Assembly (NCBI RefSeq): GCF_037126465.1
Contig: NC_088204.1
Span: 60,495,771 to 60,559,770, forward strand
Direction: 5' to 3'
Length of the DNA: 64,000 bases
Source: Ornithodoros turicata
Lineage: Eukaryota; Arthropoda; Arachnida; Ixodida; Argasidae
The position numbers were made by a program, and so were the translations under genes. Positions 32,500 to 44,309 of the stretch are shown one piece after another; position 1 is the first letter of the stretch; each line of letters opens with the position of its first letter. A model generated the notes under the pieces. That model was given only the letters and a program-made list of their open reading frames with translations, made no database searches and was not told where the DNA came from.

Positions 32500-34814
32500 T
32501 CTCCTGGGGAAAACCGTAGTCTGCGCACTTTTCCTTCTGACGATAACAGAAGCGTTGTCAAATCAAATATCTGCGGCGTGTGTCATCATCACCTTGGAAG
32601 TAATCGTGCGATTGGCTCGTCACGTTTTCGGAAACGTTATCGTGATAATACTTTCTACTGCTAGCTGCACATGCACAAAGATGACTTTGAAAGCAAAATT
32701 AGAGACCGTTTGCGAACAAATGTCACCCGTTTTGAGCAGCTTGCCAAATGCGAAAAGTACTGTCCCAGCACTGCCACCCAACGTGACACGCATAAAGAGT
32801 GATAGCGATGAGATGAGATTGATCGAGCCTGGCGGTTGCAACCAAGTAACCTCTGAAATGCAAACGTGCCGGTATTCGCGATAAATTGGATCGACATCTA
32901 CGTCTAAGTGTCATGAAAGAGACAGCTTTCAAAGGGGAGTTTGTATACATCTGAAGCACCCTGTCAAAGGGATAGTTCGCTCCCCAGCGAAACTAGGAAA
33001 AACGCGCTGGACTGACCTGTGCAAAAGACAATGAACACCTCCCAGTCAATCCCTTACGTTCGAAATCGATCAATTTTCCGAGTTTTCTGATATTTCCCTG
33101 TGGCCACCGGCAGCGCGGCCGAGCGCCGAGGGAGGAGCATATTACGGGAGGGGGCGTGGACGGCTCGTGTGAAGTCTCGTGACGTTGTTTCAGGGCTGGC
33201 GATAGGAAGCTTCTCTGCCAGGGAAACGGGAACGCCCTCTTGTCGTCACATTATTGTTAGACTGACGTCACGGATACGCCACTGTCCGCTAGAATGCCTA
33301 CTTTCGTGGATCTCGTTGCTTCCAGATACCTACAATAAATCATAGCGCTCGAGCTGCCGGAAACTTCATGCACAGACCTGATAAAGTTCGAAATACACTA
33401 CCGACTGCAGCAGAAATCAACGAATCCACGATTGGAGAGCGGGACAAGTCCAAATTCTTTTTAGTCGCTGTGTAAATGAGTCCGGTACATTCTTCAGAAA
33501 TGAGAGACAAAGTTGGTTTAGCGGTCGGAGACTCGTTAGCTGTCAAAAACAGCTGAGAACTTTATATCGAAACCGAAACTCCAGACGGCTTCCTTTCCTG
33601 CCACCTGTACTCTGCGTGACGTCACAAGTAGTCTCGGGCGAGCAGCGATGCCTGCCGTCTACTTCAGTTTCGGTTATGCGCTTGATAGCTTCTTCGTGCG
33701 ACACGGATAACGTGTCGTCTACTTCCTCGATTTCTTTGTCTGACTGCCCCGACTGCAGCAGAACCTATACAGAACGCCGCGCGCGAAGAATGCCGGTGAC
33801 GTAACGTTTCAGTGTTGCTGGACTGCTCTTTCGTGGAAGAGCGCCGAATCTCTCGAAGGAAAATATTCGTTTTCTAATTATCTATGTCGCCTGGGGATAA
33901 GGAATTGTGTACACGTAGATCATACCATATGGACTGATGTAGCATTACTCAGCACTATTTTGGTGCGGAGTCTCCCTTTAAGTCCACTGTAAAGTCGCAC
34001 TTCGGACTATTTTATTCGTTATTAAGGGCCCGCGTAGCGGGCACGACAATTTTCTATTTCGAAGTATTAATTTTATTCTTAATTTAAAAAATTATAAATT
34101 TTCTACTATAAATAAACCTCGCTCAAAGGTTCGGCACGCAAAATATAGACGCTGTTATGCCGCGCACGTGACACGCTTGCACGAAATTTCCAAAGAAGCC
34201 GCAAAACTCTATAGTTTCGGACTCTCCAAGAATAGGTGGTGTCATCGAGAGTTGGCATCTTCCTCCTAGCAACATCGCGAGCGTCTTTCCGCTCTTCACA
34301 ATGGCTTCTTGGCCAACCGTTCCACGTGGCTGGCAGGAGGTCGGCAAGACGTCGGCCGATCAAGATGGTCAAGGAACAGATCCGCACTACAAAACGAGCT
34401 TGTTGGCCAACCTCATAACAAGCAAATCCATATTGGCCAGCCAAGCTCGCACCATGCTAGATATCCAAGCTTTTTCTGCTGCTTGGGTTGGTTGAACGAG
34501 GTAAGAACTCCTATCTGTAGCTACTGAGTTACGTACGGGTGTAATATGTGTAATATTGTTCTTCTAGGCTTCGTAATGCTATTTACAAGTACTCGTTCTA
34601 TACTCATCCTTCGTAACGGAATAGGGCGACTAGGCTAACCGTCATGTTTACGTCATTTGTAGAGTTGTAGCACCCAATCAGACGCTAACGCGGAGGTTGG
34701 TTCACATAACGTCGCCTGCCTAAAATGTTGCACAGAAAATGTGGTACCGTACAATATGCTTCTCCGCGTCATTTGTTTGACGCGCCTTGTTTTCTACGAT
34801 GTGGTGCAATTCAT
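32500..34814. other. Intergenic stretch, no confident gene
   Basis: 32555-32884 is open in two frames and might include a short exon-like segment, but neither translation is recognised. 34301-34501 has an ATG frame ending at a good donor (aacgag/gtaaga), also unrecognised. 32962-33979 has weakly matching ends (aaagggatagttcgc and the inverse of aaagggagactccgc). Confidence 0.35.
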
Positions 34815-34820
34815 GCGTAT

Positions 34821-35130
34821 TCCATTGGGAGAGCAGATTTTGCCCCGCGCCGGGGGGGTTTGAGTGCATGCTCCCGGCGGGGTCACACGGGTTTGCTTCG
34901 TCAATGGAATGCTAACAATCGTTCGAGGTACGAAGCACGCGCTGCGCATAGCACGTGATCCCGTGCTTTCCTGGGTTAGCTTTGGTCTCGTGGATCAAAA
35001 AACTATTGCTCTTTCGAGCAAACGTTTTGCGCTTGCTCCGCCAATGAAACATTCAGCGTCTGACACGATTCTGCCAATGGAACAGTTTTTGTCCCTTCCC
35101 GTGGCAAAAATTTGACCCAGCTCTGCCAAT
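34821..35130. mobile_element. MITE with ATTCCATTGGCAGAGC termini
   Basis: The left end attccattgggagagcag and the right end agctctgccaatggaat form a 16-bp inverted repeat, with cagattttgcc and ggcaaaaatttg extending it. Several internal ccaatg motifs repeat the end sequence. Non-coding. Confidence 0.6.
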
Positions 35131-36303
35131 GGAATGCACCATCACTTTCCTACTGCCTCTGACGACGACGACGACAGCACGCAGCGTAGGCATTTCGTCT
35201 ACAAAGCACGCGGACACCTTTCTTTCTCTCTGCACATGCTTTCTGGGATAAAGCCTATAACATATGAAGATCAGAAGAAACGTGTGCTCACGTTGAAAAA
35301 CAGCGGCGGACCGACAGACCGCAGAACCGAGCCTACAGGTATTCGTGATCGCATTGGTTGGATACGGACCTATCGGATTCATCTATACCAGTGGTGCCGA
35401 ACTCATTCCTGTCCGCGGGCCACATTGCGCCATGGAGGAACTACGCGGCGGGCTCCATAGGCCTGTACGGCTGGCCAGAGGGCGCGAGTGCGCATTGCTT
35501 TCAGAGACGCCTGTGGCAGTTTTGTGCAACTCTGCTAAGTACACGGTGTGCTGTTTGGCATAGCCACACAGTACTTCGTACGGCTGGGATATGCTTCGGC
35601 TCTCTTACTCGTTCTCTGAAGTGCGCGGGATTGACGTTTTTTTCTAGTTTTTTTTTCTCTAGTGAACATGTGGATAGTGAATGGCGAACTTGCGAGTAGA
35701 GCACCTGAGAAGTAGTTTTTGGGGGTGGGGTGGGGTGAGAATTTTGTTAGGAGTAGCAGAACAAATCGGGAGAAGAGTTCAATTTCTCCTTTTTTTCTTC
35801 TTTCTTACAGACAAACAAACAAACAAAACGTTTTTTTTTCTCTCCAGCAAATGTCAAGAAAGGGACGCTACTCGTCAAGCAATACGCAACATAGGAAGAG
35901 TTTTGTAATGTGAATGTGCAGGCTGCAGCGGGATTAGCGGCATGATAGCAGTCTTGCCCCGCGGGTGGTTTTATAGGCTTGGCGCCGTATAGGCAATAGG
36001 AAATGTTAAAAGAGCCGCGGTTTTTCCTTTTTTCGAATTATCCACGGCGAATTAAACAAAAGCAAGGCTATGAGATGAAATTCTAGAGCATTATTCATCC
36101 TCTGATATGCGATTTGGCTCTGAGGGTCCCGCATAATTCATTTTATCAGCACTACAAACCCGGGAGTTTATCTTGGCGGACCCTGTATATGTCACAAGTC
36201 AGTATGTTCTCAATGTTTTATTTCACGTCTCTCAGCAGCCCACTTCCATGGAAGTTTAGCAGGCCTTGGTAACATTTGCAGAGCAGTAGGACATTTAACA
36301 TAG

Positions 36304-36725
36304 CTACAATTTTATGATCGGTGCCTGGAGGTTGACAAGGGCTCCACACACTTTCATTACTTTACCCATGTGGGGAATTAGGGCAAGCGGTACGCCGTTG
36401 TTCAAGACATTATACAGTTTCAACCTCTGAATTACACGCTCTACATGGATTCTTACTTGTGCTATGACAAGTGTAGAGTTCATGTCCTCTACAGAAAGCT
36501 GGCCTCCCCCAGTGTTGAATGGTGGCATCAGGAGAACCGCTCCCTGTTCCTCCATTATAGTTTTTATCGCTGGGAAACCCTTGTCGCTCATTACCAGGCA
36601 GAACATGTGTGAGAAAACCAGACTGCCTTCTTATGAGGGAATCTGAGTGCCGTCCCCCATAGGGCTCAGAAACAAACGCAATCATGCCATTGGGAATGAT
36701 ACCCACAAGCCACTTAAGAGTGTAT
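36304..36725 (-). pseudogene. DDE_Tnp_4 (IS5/Harbinger/ISL2EU-like) transposase C-terminal fragment, frameshifted
   Basis: Minus strand: one frame reads LKWLVGIIPNGMIAFVSEPYGG then RHSDSLIRRQSGFL. After a frameshift near 36605 another frame reads MSDKGFPAIK, then LLMPPF, then RIHVERVIQRLK, then LPL-type PLALIPH and a natural end at NLQAPIIKL. GISPNG, SD.. and D(K/R)GF plus the E of HVER are hallmarks of eukaryotic IS5-like transposases, so the second catalytic Asp and the Glu are visible. The N-terminal half is missing beyond ~36735. It is a dead copy. Confidence 0.78.
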
Positions 36726-37126
36726 CCCCCCTTATAGTGAGAATAAAGGTACTAATGTTGTTCCTACTAACGCTTGTGGCACGAACGGTAGTGATTAAGC
36801 GAAAAACTTGAACCAACACGTACGACTGTAGCCGAAGCGAATACGAATGTACTTAGCAGAGTTGCAAGACTGGCCCACCAGGGGAGAAAAGCAGCGCTGC
36901 CGTCGCCCCCCGAAACTCCAGCCGAACATGCCTATACCACGGCTTTGGGATAGTCCGTTTCTGATATAGATGGCAGAACACATAACTTACAACGACATAA
37001 AATGTATATATTTGGGTTACCTAGCATTGCTCAATCACAGGGTCACTAACCTTTTTGTTTGCTGTGTCATGATGAAATTTGGCACATCTTGTTTTTGACT
37101 AGTTGCGAGCGTAACTCTGACTTATT

Positions 37127-37282
37127 CCCCAAGCAGCACAATGTACTGAAAGTCGAGTGCAATAGGGGTGGACCGGTAGGTGGAAGACCTTGAACAGGCT
37201 CGTGAAACTAAAGAACATTGATAAGACACATATACCGTCCACCCCTATTGCACTCGACTTTCAGTACATTGTGCTGCTTGGG
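37127..37282. repeat. 156-bp foldback (about 50-bp arms), element K1
   Basis: The arm ccccaagcagcacaatgtac continues through gaaagtcgagtgcaatagg to ggtggac and is repeated inverted at 37233-37282. A diverged single terminus with the same first 36 bases lies at 62895. It is a small foldback transposon or two converging termini. Confidence 0.8.
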
Positions 37283-38511
37283 TCAGGTTCATCGCAGAAA
37301 ACGCCTGTTCGCAGACGTATGTTGGCACAGTTGTCTCGCGAGGTAAAACCACGAATTATTATTATAATTAGACGTATTTTGTACCGAACACGGACAGGTT
37401 TGTCAGCGACAACATGCGTATCTTCAGATACTTTCGTCCAACGTAAAACTAAAACGAAGCAGCACCAACTTCAGCGAACTTGTTCTTATCGGTGCATCGC
37501 ATTGCGGGCCAATCAGTTCCATTCGTTAATAATCAGGAACGTTGTCAACAACTGCGGAAAAAGGCGAGCCAAGAAGCTCCGTTCCAAGTCTCCTGCACCC
37601 GAAGAATCTTTGCTCGAACTCACTCCGGAGATCACCAAAGCCTGAGAATGAATCGGTTTGTTTTTGGTGGCATTCAAGGTGCCAATATTACAAATCCGCC
37701 ATGTAGGGTTTGCTTAGAAATGTTGGCAGAAATGTACTAGTCATATTAATGAAGAGAAAATCAGGCGCAGGGACAGGTTTAGAGACTCATCAGTGAAGAC
37801 GATGAACGCAACACAGGGACAGACAGGAGGGGATATGTTTATTGGAACACAAAAGAGAGAGAGGAAAGGTTAGCCAAGCACAGGCCGACAGCCAGAGAAT
37901 GTCGAACTTTTATCGTATGATTAAAGGTTGATTATGACTATTACGATTACAGGCTCAAAGTTCGACGTTCCCCGACTGTCTTTGTGTTACTTTTGTAGTC
38001 TTCACTGTAGTCATGCACCCACCGTGTCTTAGTTAGAGAGTCATCGGCTGTTATAGGTCAGTGAGACAGTTTCCCATCACTATAGTTAACGTAAGCTAAA
38101 CTGCACGAGCGCAGGCCCAACGATAACACCACGACCGAATTTTTCCTTTTAGTTTTTGCTCGGGGGCCACACGGGCCGCCACTTCGGCACCCCTGGTCTA
38201 TACAAAAGGTGTCACAGCCAACAACGGTGCCGACACAGTCAGCGTGCTATGGTTCGTTATATAGATTGAAATGAAAAAACCTTGGACGAGCAATGTTACC
38301 AGACGCCTGGGTATATAGATAGGGCACCACATGACGTCATACTTCTCAAAACTAACAATAACATGGTTTACGATACTTCCCCATCGTCTCGATAAATGAT
38401 ATTTCGGGACAATACAGTGCGAGACGGATAGATTCCAAGGCCACAAATTCGGTAAGATCTAGAAAACACGAGATTTAGTCCACATTCCTGATGCGCACAA
38501 TTTCCATCTTA

Positions 38512-39421
38512 CCGTATTTTCCGGTGTATAACGCGCGCGTTATACAGTAAAAAAGTGCTCTGAAGAGCTCCCGCGCGTTATCTAACGGTGCGCGTTATAC
38601 ACGGAAATATTTTCCCGCAGAGTTCTTTCTCAGGTCGGTAACGTACAAATCCTAGCCTCATCCAGGGTGTGCTGTGACTTTCTCCCAAACCTCTTAGGGT
38701 CAGTTGACAGAACCGGCGAAAGGGCGCTGGACTTAATAAAAATTAATGATGCTGCTAGGATGCTATTTAGCACCCAATAATCCTGCATTCATTTCAGAAG
38801 GCTGGCGTGATTGAGGAGGGACGCGAAACAAAATATGTTTCGCATAAAGCGTATGCATATATTATAGACCGCCTTGGTTTATTGTGTATAGCAGTGGCAG
38901 TACAGAAGCTTGTAGTTCGACACTGCAGTGGGAGTGAGGCACAGGTGCGCCTTATACAGGGTGGGTGCTCTAAAACGTCAGTCACATTTTGTGCAAGACG
39001 TGATACACCCCATGACGCGATACCTCCTTGACGCACGGGCTACCTCTGTCTCAGAGGAAAGAATTTATGCCAGAGCAACATGCGAAAAAATTGCGGTTGC
39101 TAAACATTGTGTAACAAAATAAATACGACCACGCAAACTTTCGCCTCCGTCCACCGGTATAGCGCATAGGAAATACATGAGGACGAAAGTTTGGATGGCC
39201 ATATTTATTTTGTTACGCCGTGGCTCGTAACCACGATTTTTGTCGTACGTTTCTCTGGCATAAATTATTCACTGTGTGGCAGCAGAAGTCTGTCTCTGTC
39301 ACGTAGATACAGCGTCACGCGAAAATGTGACTGATCTTTTATAGCACCCACCTTGTACATGGAACTTTTTTTCAAATTCGGCCCGTTTTTAGGAGTGCGC
39401 GTTATACACAGGAAAACACGG
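38512..39421. mobile_element. TA-target DNA element P2, host of a nested MITE
   Basis: The ends are CCGTATTTTCCGGTGTATAA and the inverse of CCGTGTTTTCCTGTGTATAA, flanked by TA on both sides. Subterminal cgcgcgttatac motifs repeat. It is related in style to P1 (same CCGTATTTTC start) but with a different subterminal repeat. It is interrupted at 38955-39357. Confidence 0.75.
38955..39357. mobile_element. MITE nested in P2 (CAGGGTGGGTGCT termini)
   Basis: The left tacagggtgggtgctctaaa and right atagcacccaccttgta ends give an inverted repeat of about 37 bp, including tcagtcacatttt. A second inner inverted pair (ttatttattttgtta-like at 39113 and 39203) makes it a long foldback. TA at both ends suggests Tc1/mariner-type insertion. 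Confidence 0.7.
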
Positions 39422-39423
39422 TA

Positions 39424-39858
39424 TTTTGTTTAAAATCAAATCCAATAAAAAAAATAGTTGCCGGTTCTCATTCTGATTCCACGCCTTCACCCAACTTTCA
39501 CTTCCGCGTTTCAACGGATGGATAACAAATGGACGTCAAGGCGAACATGGCGGACCACCCACCATTTATATGATGGGCGATTATTTCATTAACGCGTCGC
39601 TCCAAGTAACTGGATCTCTTCCGGTTGTCAGTGTCAATTACGTCCCCCCTCCCTCCGTGTGACACACTCTGACCGCGTCACTCGAGGTGTCGCAAACAAT
39701 GAGGTCGGCCTGTTGTGGCTTCGACGAATGTTGCGTTACTCACAGCTGACGTGCACGCAAGCAAAACGTCGACGACCCGCCAACCAAACAGACCGGCGTC
39801 AGATTACGTAAACACTGTAATTCGCGGTAGCACGATAACGCATTTTATAGACAATAGA
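39424..39858. other. Unassigned stretch
   Basis: Contains aacatggcggaccaccc at 39545. Nothing recognised as gene. Confidence 0.35.
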
Positions 39859-40000
39859 GAGTTTTAGCGCTTCGTACGCTATCATCTTTGCGTACGTCAG
39901 GGATAGCGTCGTCAATGCGCTTGTGATTTGCGCTTGCGCCGAACCACCAACGCTATCTCTTACGTACGCAAAGGCGATCGCGTACGATGCACTAAAACTC
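39859..40000. mobile_element. M1 hairpin MITE, single copy
   Basis: gagttttagcgcttcgtacg to cactaaaactc, with the same paired blocks as other M1 copies (ctttgcgtacg, gatagcgt, gaaccaccaacgctatc). Confidence 0.75.
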
Positions 40001-40751
40001 ACTAATTTATCGATAAACCCCATAGCCGCTGATCCGTGTCATTAGTTGTTTGCGATGGTGAGAGCCTTTTTGGCTTCGAGCGACACCCGGACTATAGATG
40101 TGTGACGCCGTGGGGAGGGGGGGTGAAAAATTTGCAAAAAGAATCCCAGGCGTCCAAGAAAAGTTAAATTGACCTAAACTTGTTGTATTTCGTATTTGTG
40201 CTCTGACCAAATAACACCTATCGTTATTGCACTATGATTTGTTCTCTAATATCAGCTAATCTATCCGCTAAGTAGTGCAGAGGAAGGTGAAAATTTTCAT
40301 TCCTTTTCAGCTTTTCAGAACAAGAAAACATGTAACAAAAACTCTTTTTTTTTTCATCAGCTCGAAATTGCCGGAAATTTTGCGTCTCTAGTCCCCACAC
40401 AGCGCTAACGATATGATACTCAGAGTCAGTGCATAAAATCGTGTCAACTAAATTCCCTGCCGATTATTCCTGACGGAATTTTATACACAGCGATATATCC
40501 AGTGACGTCACGATCGGTAGCTTCCGGCTTTTGTTCAGCCAAAGTATCGAAATCACTGACTATATACATTTGATCGTATCTCAAAACAGCCTTCAGCCAC
40601 TTTTTATCTCGGTCGCAAACTCGTGTGACACAGGCGAAGGTGCAGCAGGACGTGAACACCTTGGATCATTTGTCTCGCGTATCTAAAGAACTATGATACT
40701 CTGTTCAAACCAATTGCGGTCTCAAAACCAGCCGATGGGACAAGACTGTCC
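40001..40751. other. Unassigned stretch
   Basis: No gene or repeat recognised. Confidence 0.35.
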
Positions 40752-40754
40752 TTT

Positions 40755-41457
40755 AGGTACGTTCGATTAGGCCTGCACTGCCTGAACCAGTTCCGGTGGT
40801 GCTGCACTCCCCCGTTCGTTTCGCCAGTGCAGCCGAGCGCCCCCTGCAGCGTCTCGTTCGTTTCAAACCAGTGCACGCCAAGTGTAGCCCGAGTGTAAGG
40901 AAACTCTGCACTCCCGCAGGGGTCAGTTCAACGGTAGTGCAGAGTAATGGCGGCAACGGTAGCAGACGACACGAGGCAAATAATAGTTAATGTAAATTCT
41001 CGAACGTATCCCGAGAGAGCCGGAAGAGACGTTTGAATCCCAAGTCGAAATAACGATTCGCTACAGTTTCGGTGTACATTGGTACATGGTTCCTGTCAGT
41101 TCGCAGAAGATTCAACGCTATCACAGTTACCAGGTCGTCGAATTCTTCGCTCACGCTGTCAGAATCCACAAGTTCCATGGCTGTTTGCACAATTGTTGGA
41201 CAGTTCATTGTGTTCGAAATTAAAAAGCAGCAATGCACATGTGATTGAAATGCCACACGCGTTCTCACAATCCGTAGCGGTGTTAAGACTCGCGGAGAGC
41301 AGAAGGCCTGCACTAGCGCTGCAGTTCGATATTCGTTTCGCGGCGGCACTAGTGCTGCACCGTTGAACTGGAGCTGGCCTAGTGCTGCGCTAGTTCAGAA
41401 CTGGCCCTGCACCGCCCGGAACTGGTTCAGGGAGCGCAGGCCTAATCGAACGTACCT
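40755..41457 (-). mobile_element. Harbinger-derived element with ~50-bp inverted ends
   Basis: The ends AGGTACGTTCGATTAGGCCT and their complement continue through ctgaaccagttcc. A 3-bp TTT flank on each side fits Harbinger-type insertion, although T-runs make this weak evidence. It encodes the transposase fragment listed separately. Confidence 0.75.
40987..41349 (-). pseudogene. Harbinger transposase N-terminal fragment
   Basis: This 120-codon frame ends with RYFDLGFKRLFRLSRDTFE, the conserved segment that precedes the catalytic core in HARBI1-like transposases. The frame stops four residues later and the DDE catalytic domain is absent, so it is non-functional. It lies inside matching inverted termini, which agrees with the family call. 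Confidence 0.65.
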
Positions 41458-41460
41458 TTT

Positions 41461-42585
41461 GTAATGTTACAAACATTACAAAAGGTACACACAACACAAA
41501 AGGTGTTGTTTGTGTGTAATGTGCTCTCCTGTGACGTTATCGATGGCTTACCGGGCGTATGGTTCGCGTTTATAAACACACGGACTTCTCATCCCGCATG
41601 ATGTCCAATATCAAAACAAACGCAGCATACACAACAAAATAAAAAAGAAAAAAAAACAAGAAAAATAAAAAGAAAAAATTCGTTGGCAGGATGGAAGGAC
41701 AGCATTCCGTCGATATTTCCCAATACTGCGACGTCCATATAGTGGCAATAATAAATGACGAACGGCAAGACAGCGGTCCTGCTTTTTTTAATTGAACTTC
41801 GATGCGGCGTAACAGATTACGTAAAAGGTGTGTCAATCAACGCCATCTCGTGTACACGTGTGGCGTCGACTGCTCCATTGTTTTTACTGACAATCCTTCA
41901 AGGAGGTTGTCGTTCTATTCATACAACGTTTACATATAGATACATATTCAGCCCCCTGAACTGCACCCCGTTACCAAGGCTACACGGTGGCTTTCTTCCT
42001 CCGTTGTTTTCCCAATCAAGTGGCTCCAGATTATACAGCCGAGCGTCTCGGCGTACATTGACAGCAGTCTCACGAATATAACGAGGTTCTGTACGTACAG
42101 AGTTCTCGGCGTTGATCTGCAAAGTGGTAATCGGCATGGAAAGAACGTACGTCTTCTGTATATTCATCGAAGCAGAAAAGTGGAATCCCAAGGACGATTT
42201 AGATTGGTAAAACGAATAAAGATGCAAGAATATCAGGATTTTGAATCCCGGTATTCAACTCCCGCTTTTCTATTTAATTGATTCCTGCTTTTTGAAGCGA
42301 GGAAAGTTGAAACTTTTAGCAGGTTGGAAACACTCTCCGAAAACGATCTGTTGAAGCTGCCTGAAAACGAGTCAAGCCGTATTTTTGGTTTGATATGAAG
42401 ATTAGAATTCTATTCTTTTTTTCTCTCAGCCGATATAGTAATTTATTCTTCCAATGTCGGCTTGCACACATACGCCGCACGTTCTCACGGCATGCCGCAA
42501 ACGAAGCGACAGAAGACATCATCGTGCCGCAAAACCCAGAGTTTGCCGCGAGCTTCCAACGTACGGCAGGCAAAGTTGCTCTCAG
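41461..42585. other. Unassigned stretch
   Basis: An A/G-rich tract at 41637-41680; no recognised gene in six frames. Confidence 0.35.
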
Positions 42586-42589
42586 ACTT

Positions 42590-43270
42590 GTGCGCAACGG
42601 GTTACTACTAATTGCGTTACTCTTAATCAATTATTTTCTGAGTAATTTTTCGAGGAATCAGTTCCTTTATCGTCAAAGTAATTTTTCGAGTAGTCAACTG
42701 CTTTTCTGAGTAATCGATTACTCAGTAATTGATTACTTTTCCGACAGAGATTAACTCATCTTTCAGATGTTCTGCCTCAACTCAAGTCTCTCAACTCTAC
42801 TTCTTCATGTGTTATCCTTCCCTCAACCTCAAGGTATGCCTTCGTCAAGACCCTCGATCGTGCCGTCAGCCTTTGTCGGGTGGTTCTACCATAGCAGGAG
42901 GAGGTCATTGTAATAACTTTCTGAAATTTCAGGGTCTCTCCCTAATCTCTACTTCTGACAGCTTTGGGGTTTTTTTTTTGTTTTTTTTTTGAGTCATGGG
43001 GAAGTTCCACGCAATGCTCGTCTACAATCGGGTCGACGTCTTCCCGGCCGATAAATACAGTAGACGTACAGATCTAGGAGTCCTGCACGTTTTTGTTTTT
43101 CGTGTTATTTCAGCTGTTCCGCTACTGAACTTTTTCTTTTGTGAGGCACACAATTTGCGTGAATGGAGAGTAACGAACGGAGTAACGCGTTACTTTTCCA
43201 CTCGTTACTCAATTACATTTGGAGTCCAGTAATTGGTAACGGTAATCAATTACCTTTTTCGAGTAAAGGG
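42590..43270. mobile_element. Element with gtaac/gttac subterminal repeats (hAT-like), ends uncertain
   Basis: Both sides are dense in alternating gtaattgattac, gttactc and agtaatttttcgag motifs (42600-42750 and 43165-43265), typical of subterminal arrays of hAT non-autonomous elements. Exact ends and target duplication could not be fixed. A related element is at 58914-59785. Confidence 0.5.
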
Positions 43271-43430
43271 CACAAGTACAGGCCGTGACGCTCGCCATGC
43301 TAAGCCTACGTCGCCGGCGCATCTCTCTACGCGTAGGCATTGTCTCGCCAACAGCGCCCGTTACAAGCCGCACAGATAAGATGCTCCCACCAGGGCAAAT
43401 GACTGAGCATCCAACGCGTTTTCCATCCTC

Positions 43431-43465
<35 letters not shown>

Positions 43466-44300
43466 TTTTTCTTTCGGTGACAAACAAACAAAGGTTTACT
43501 TTCTCCAAGAAGGAAGGAGCTTTCGTTGCGGAGGCTTTCGTTGCTGATTACGGTTTGATCAAAGTGGAGGCCGCTATGCGGGGCAGACGGCGGGGGAACA
43601 GACCTGAATGAACGGCCCTCCAAGAAAGGCACACCTGTATGTTACCACCGGATGTGGGGCAGAGAGGGAGAGCCATTCAACTGCAGTATCCAGCGGTAAA
43701 AGCAAACACGCCACTAGAGGAGGGAAGATTTTCCCCTGCACGACATCTTCTTTTCAAGTTGCACCTGGCAGGGCAGGTACCGATCGTACGCCCGCCGCAC
43801 CAACACATAAGAAACTGTCCCGATACTATCGCTACCTCCCGGGAAAAGGGGGAAACGAAAGCCGAGTAGAAAAATAGAAAAAGAAAGTTTCTCCGGAAAA
43901 AGCGGCATTTTCCCCTACCTACGGGTCGGATGGGAAAGAAAAGACGTCTGAATTGAAGACCTTTAAACTTGGGGACACCAAATACGATCGTCTTTTATTT
44001 TTCTTTTGCTGGCTGTTACGTGATACTGACATACCGCATTTTCATGTGTGTTAGCAGGAGCGGTATCTGAGTGTTGAGACGATGCTGCGCGTGTTCTACA
44101 TCGCAGCTTTTTCAGGAGTCGTTCCCGAGGGGAGGTCGCGGACTGTGGATGGCAGACGAACGAACACCGAGGTAACCGTGAGGGGAAGCGTGGGACAAGT
44201 TTCCGTCCGGTCATGCTGGACTTATTTGAGAAGGTTAGCGTGGTGGAGAAGACAGACAGACAGAACGGCCATGACACCAACCTTAGTGTCTGGTGACCTC
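43271..44300. other. Unassigned stretch
   Basis: A T-run with (GT)n at 43432-43464. No recognised gene. Confidence 0.35.
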
Positions 44301-44309
44301 GAGCGTTAG

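Larger units (their letters stand above)
35389..38195. mobile_element. hAT element (2.8 kb), degenerate, with nested insertions
   Basis: The ends are CAGTGGTGCCGAACTC and the inverse CACTTCGGCACCCCTG. The flanks are atctatac (35381-35388) and gtctatac (38196-38203), matching at 7 of 8. Length is in the range of an autonomous hAT, but I find no hAT transposase motif. Inside are an IS5/Harbinger-type transposase fragment (36304-36725) and a 156-bp foldback (37127-37282), both probably later insertions. Confidence 0.72.

Noticed and set aside
32555..32884. A possible exon with two open overlapping frames
   Set aside because: Neither frame resembles a known family and splice sites are weak; part of the region belongs to an old dispersed repeat.
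32962..33979. TTAA-type element with ends aaagggatagttcgc / inverse aaagggagactccgc
   Set aside because: End similarity is short and the left side has no TTAA; listed only as a weak possibility.
37405..37440. Another hammerhead (tatcttcagatactttcgtcc)
   Set aside because: The core and GAAA are in the wrong order and spacing, with no stem II.
37190..37645. 151-codon open frame starting in the K1 foldback
   Set aside because: Its start is inside a repeat arm and the rest has no family resemblance.
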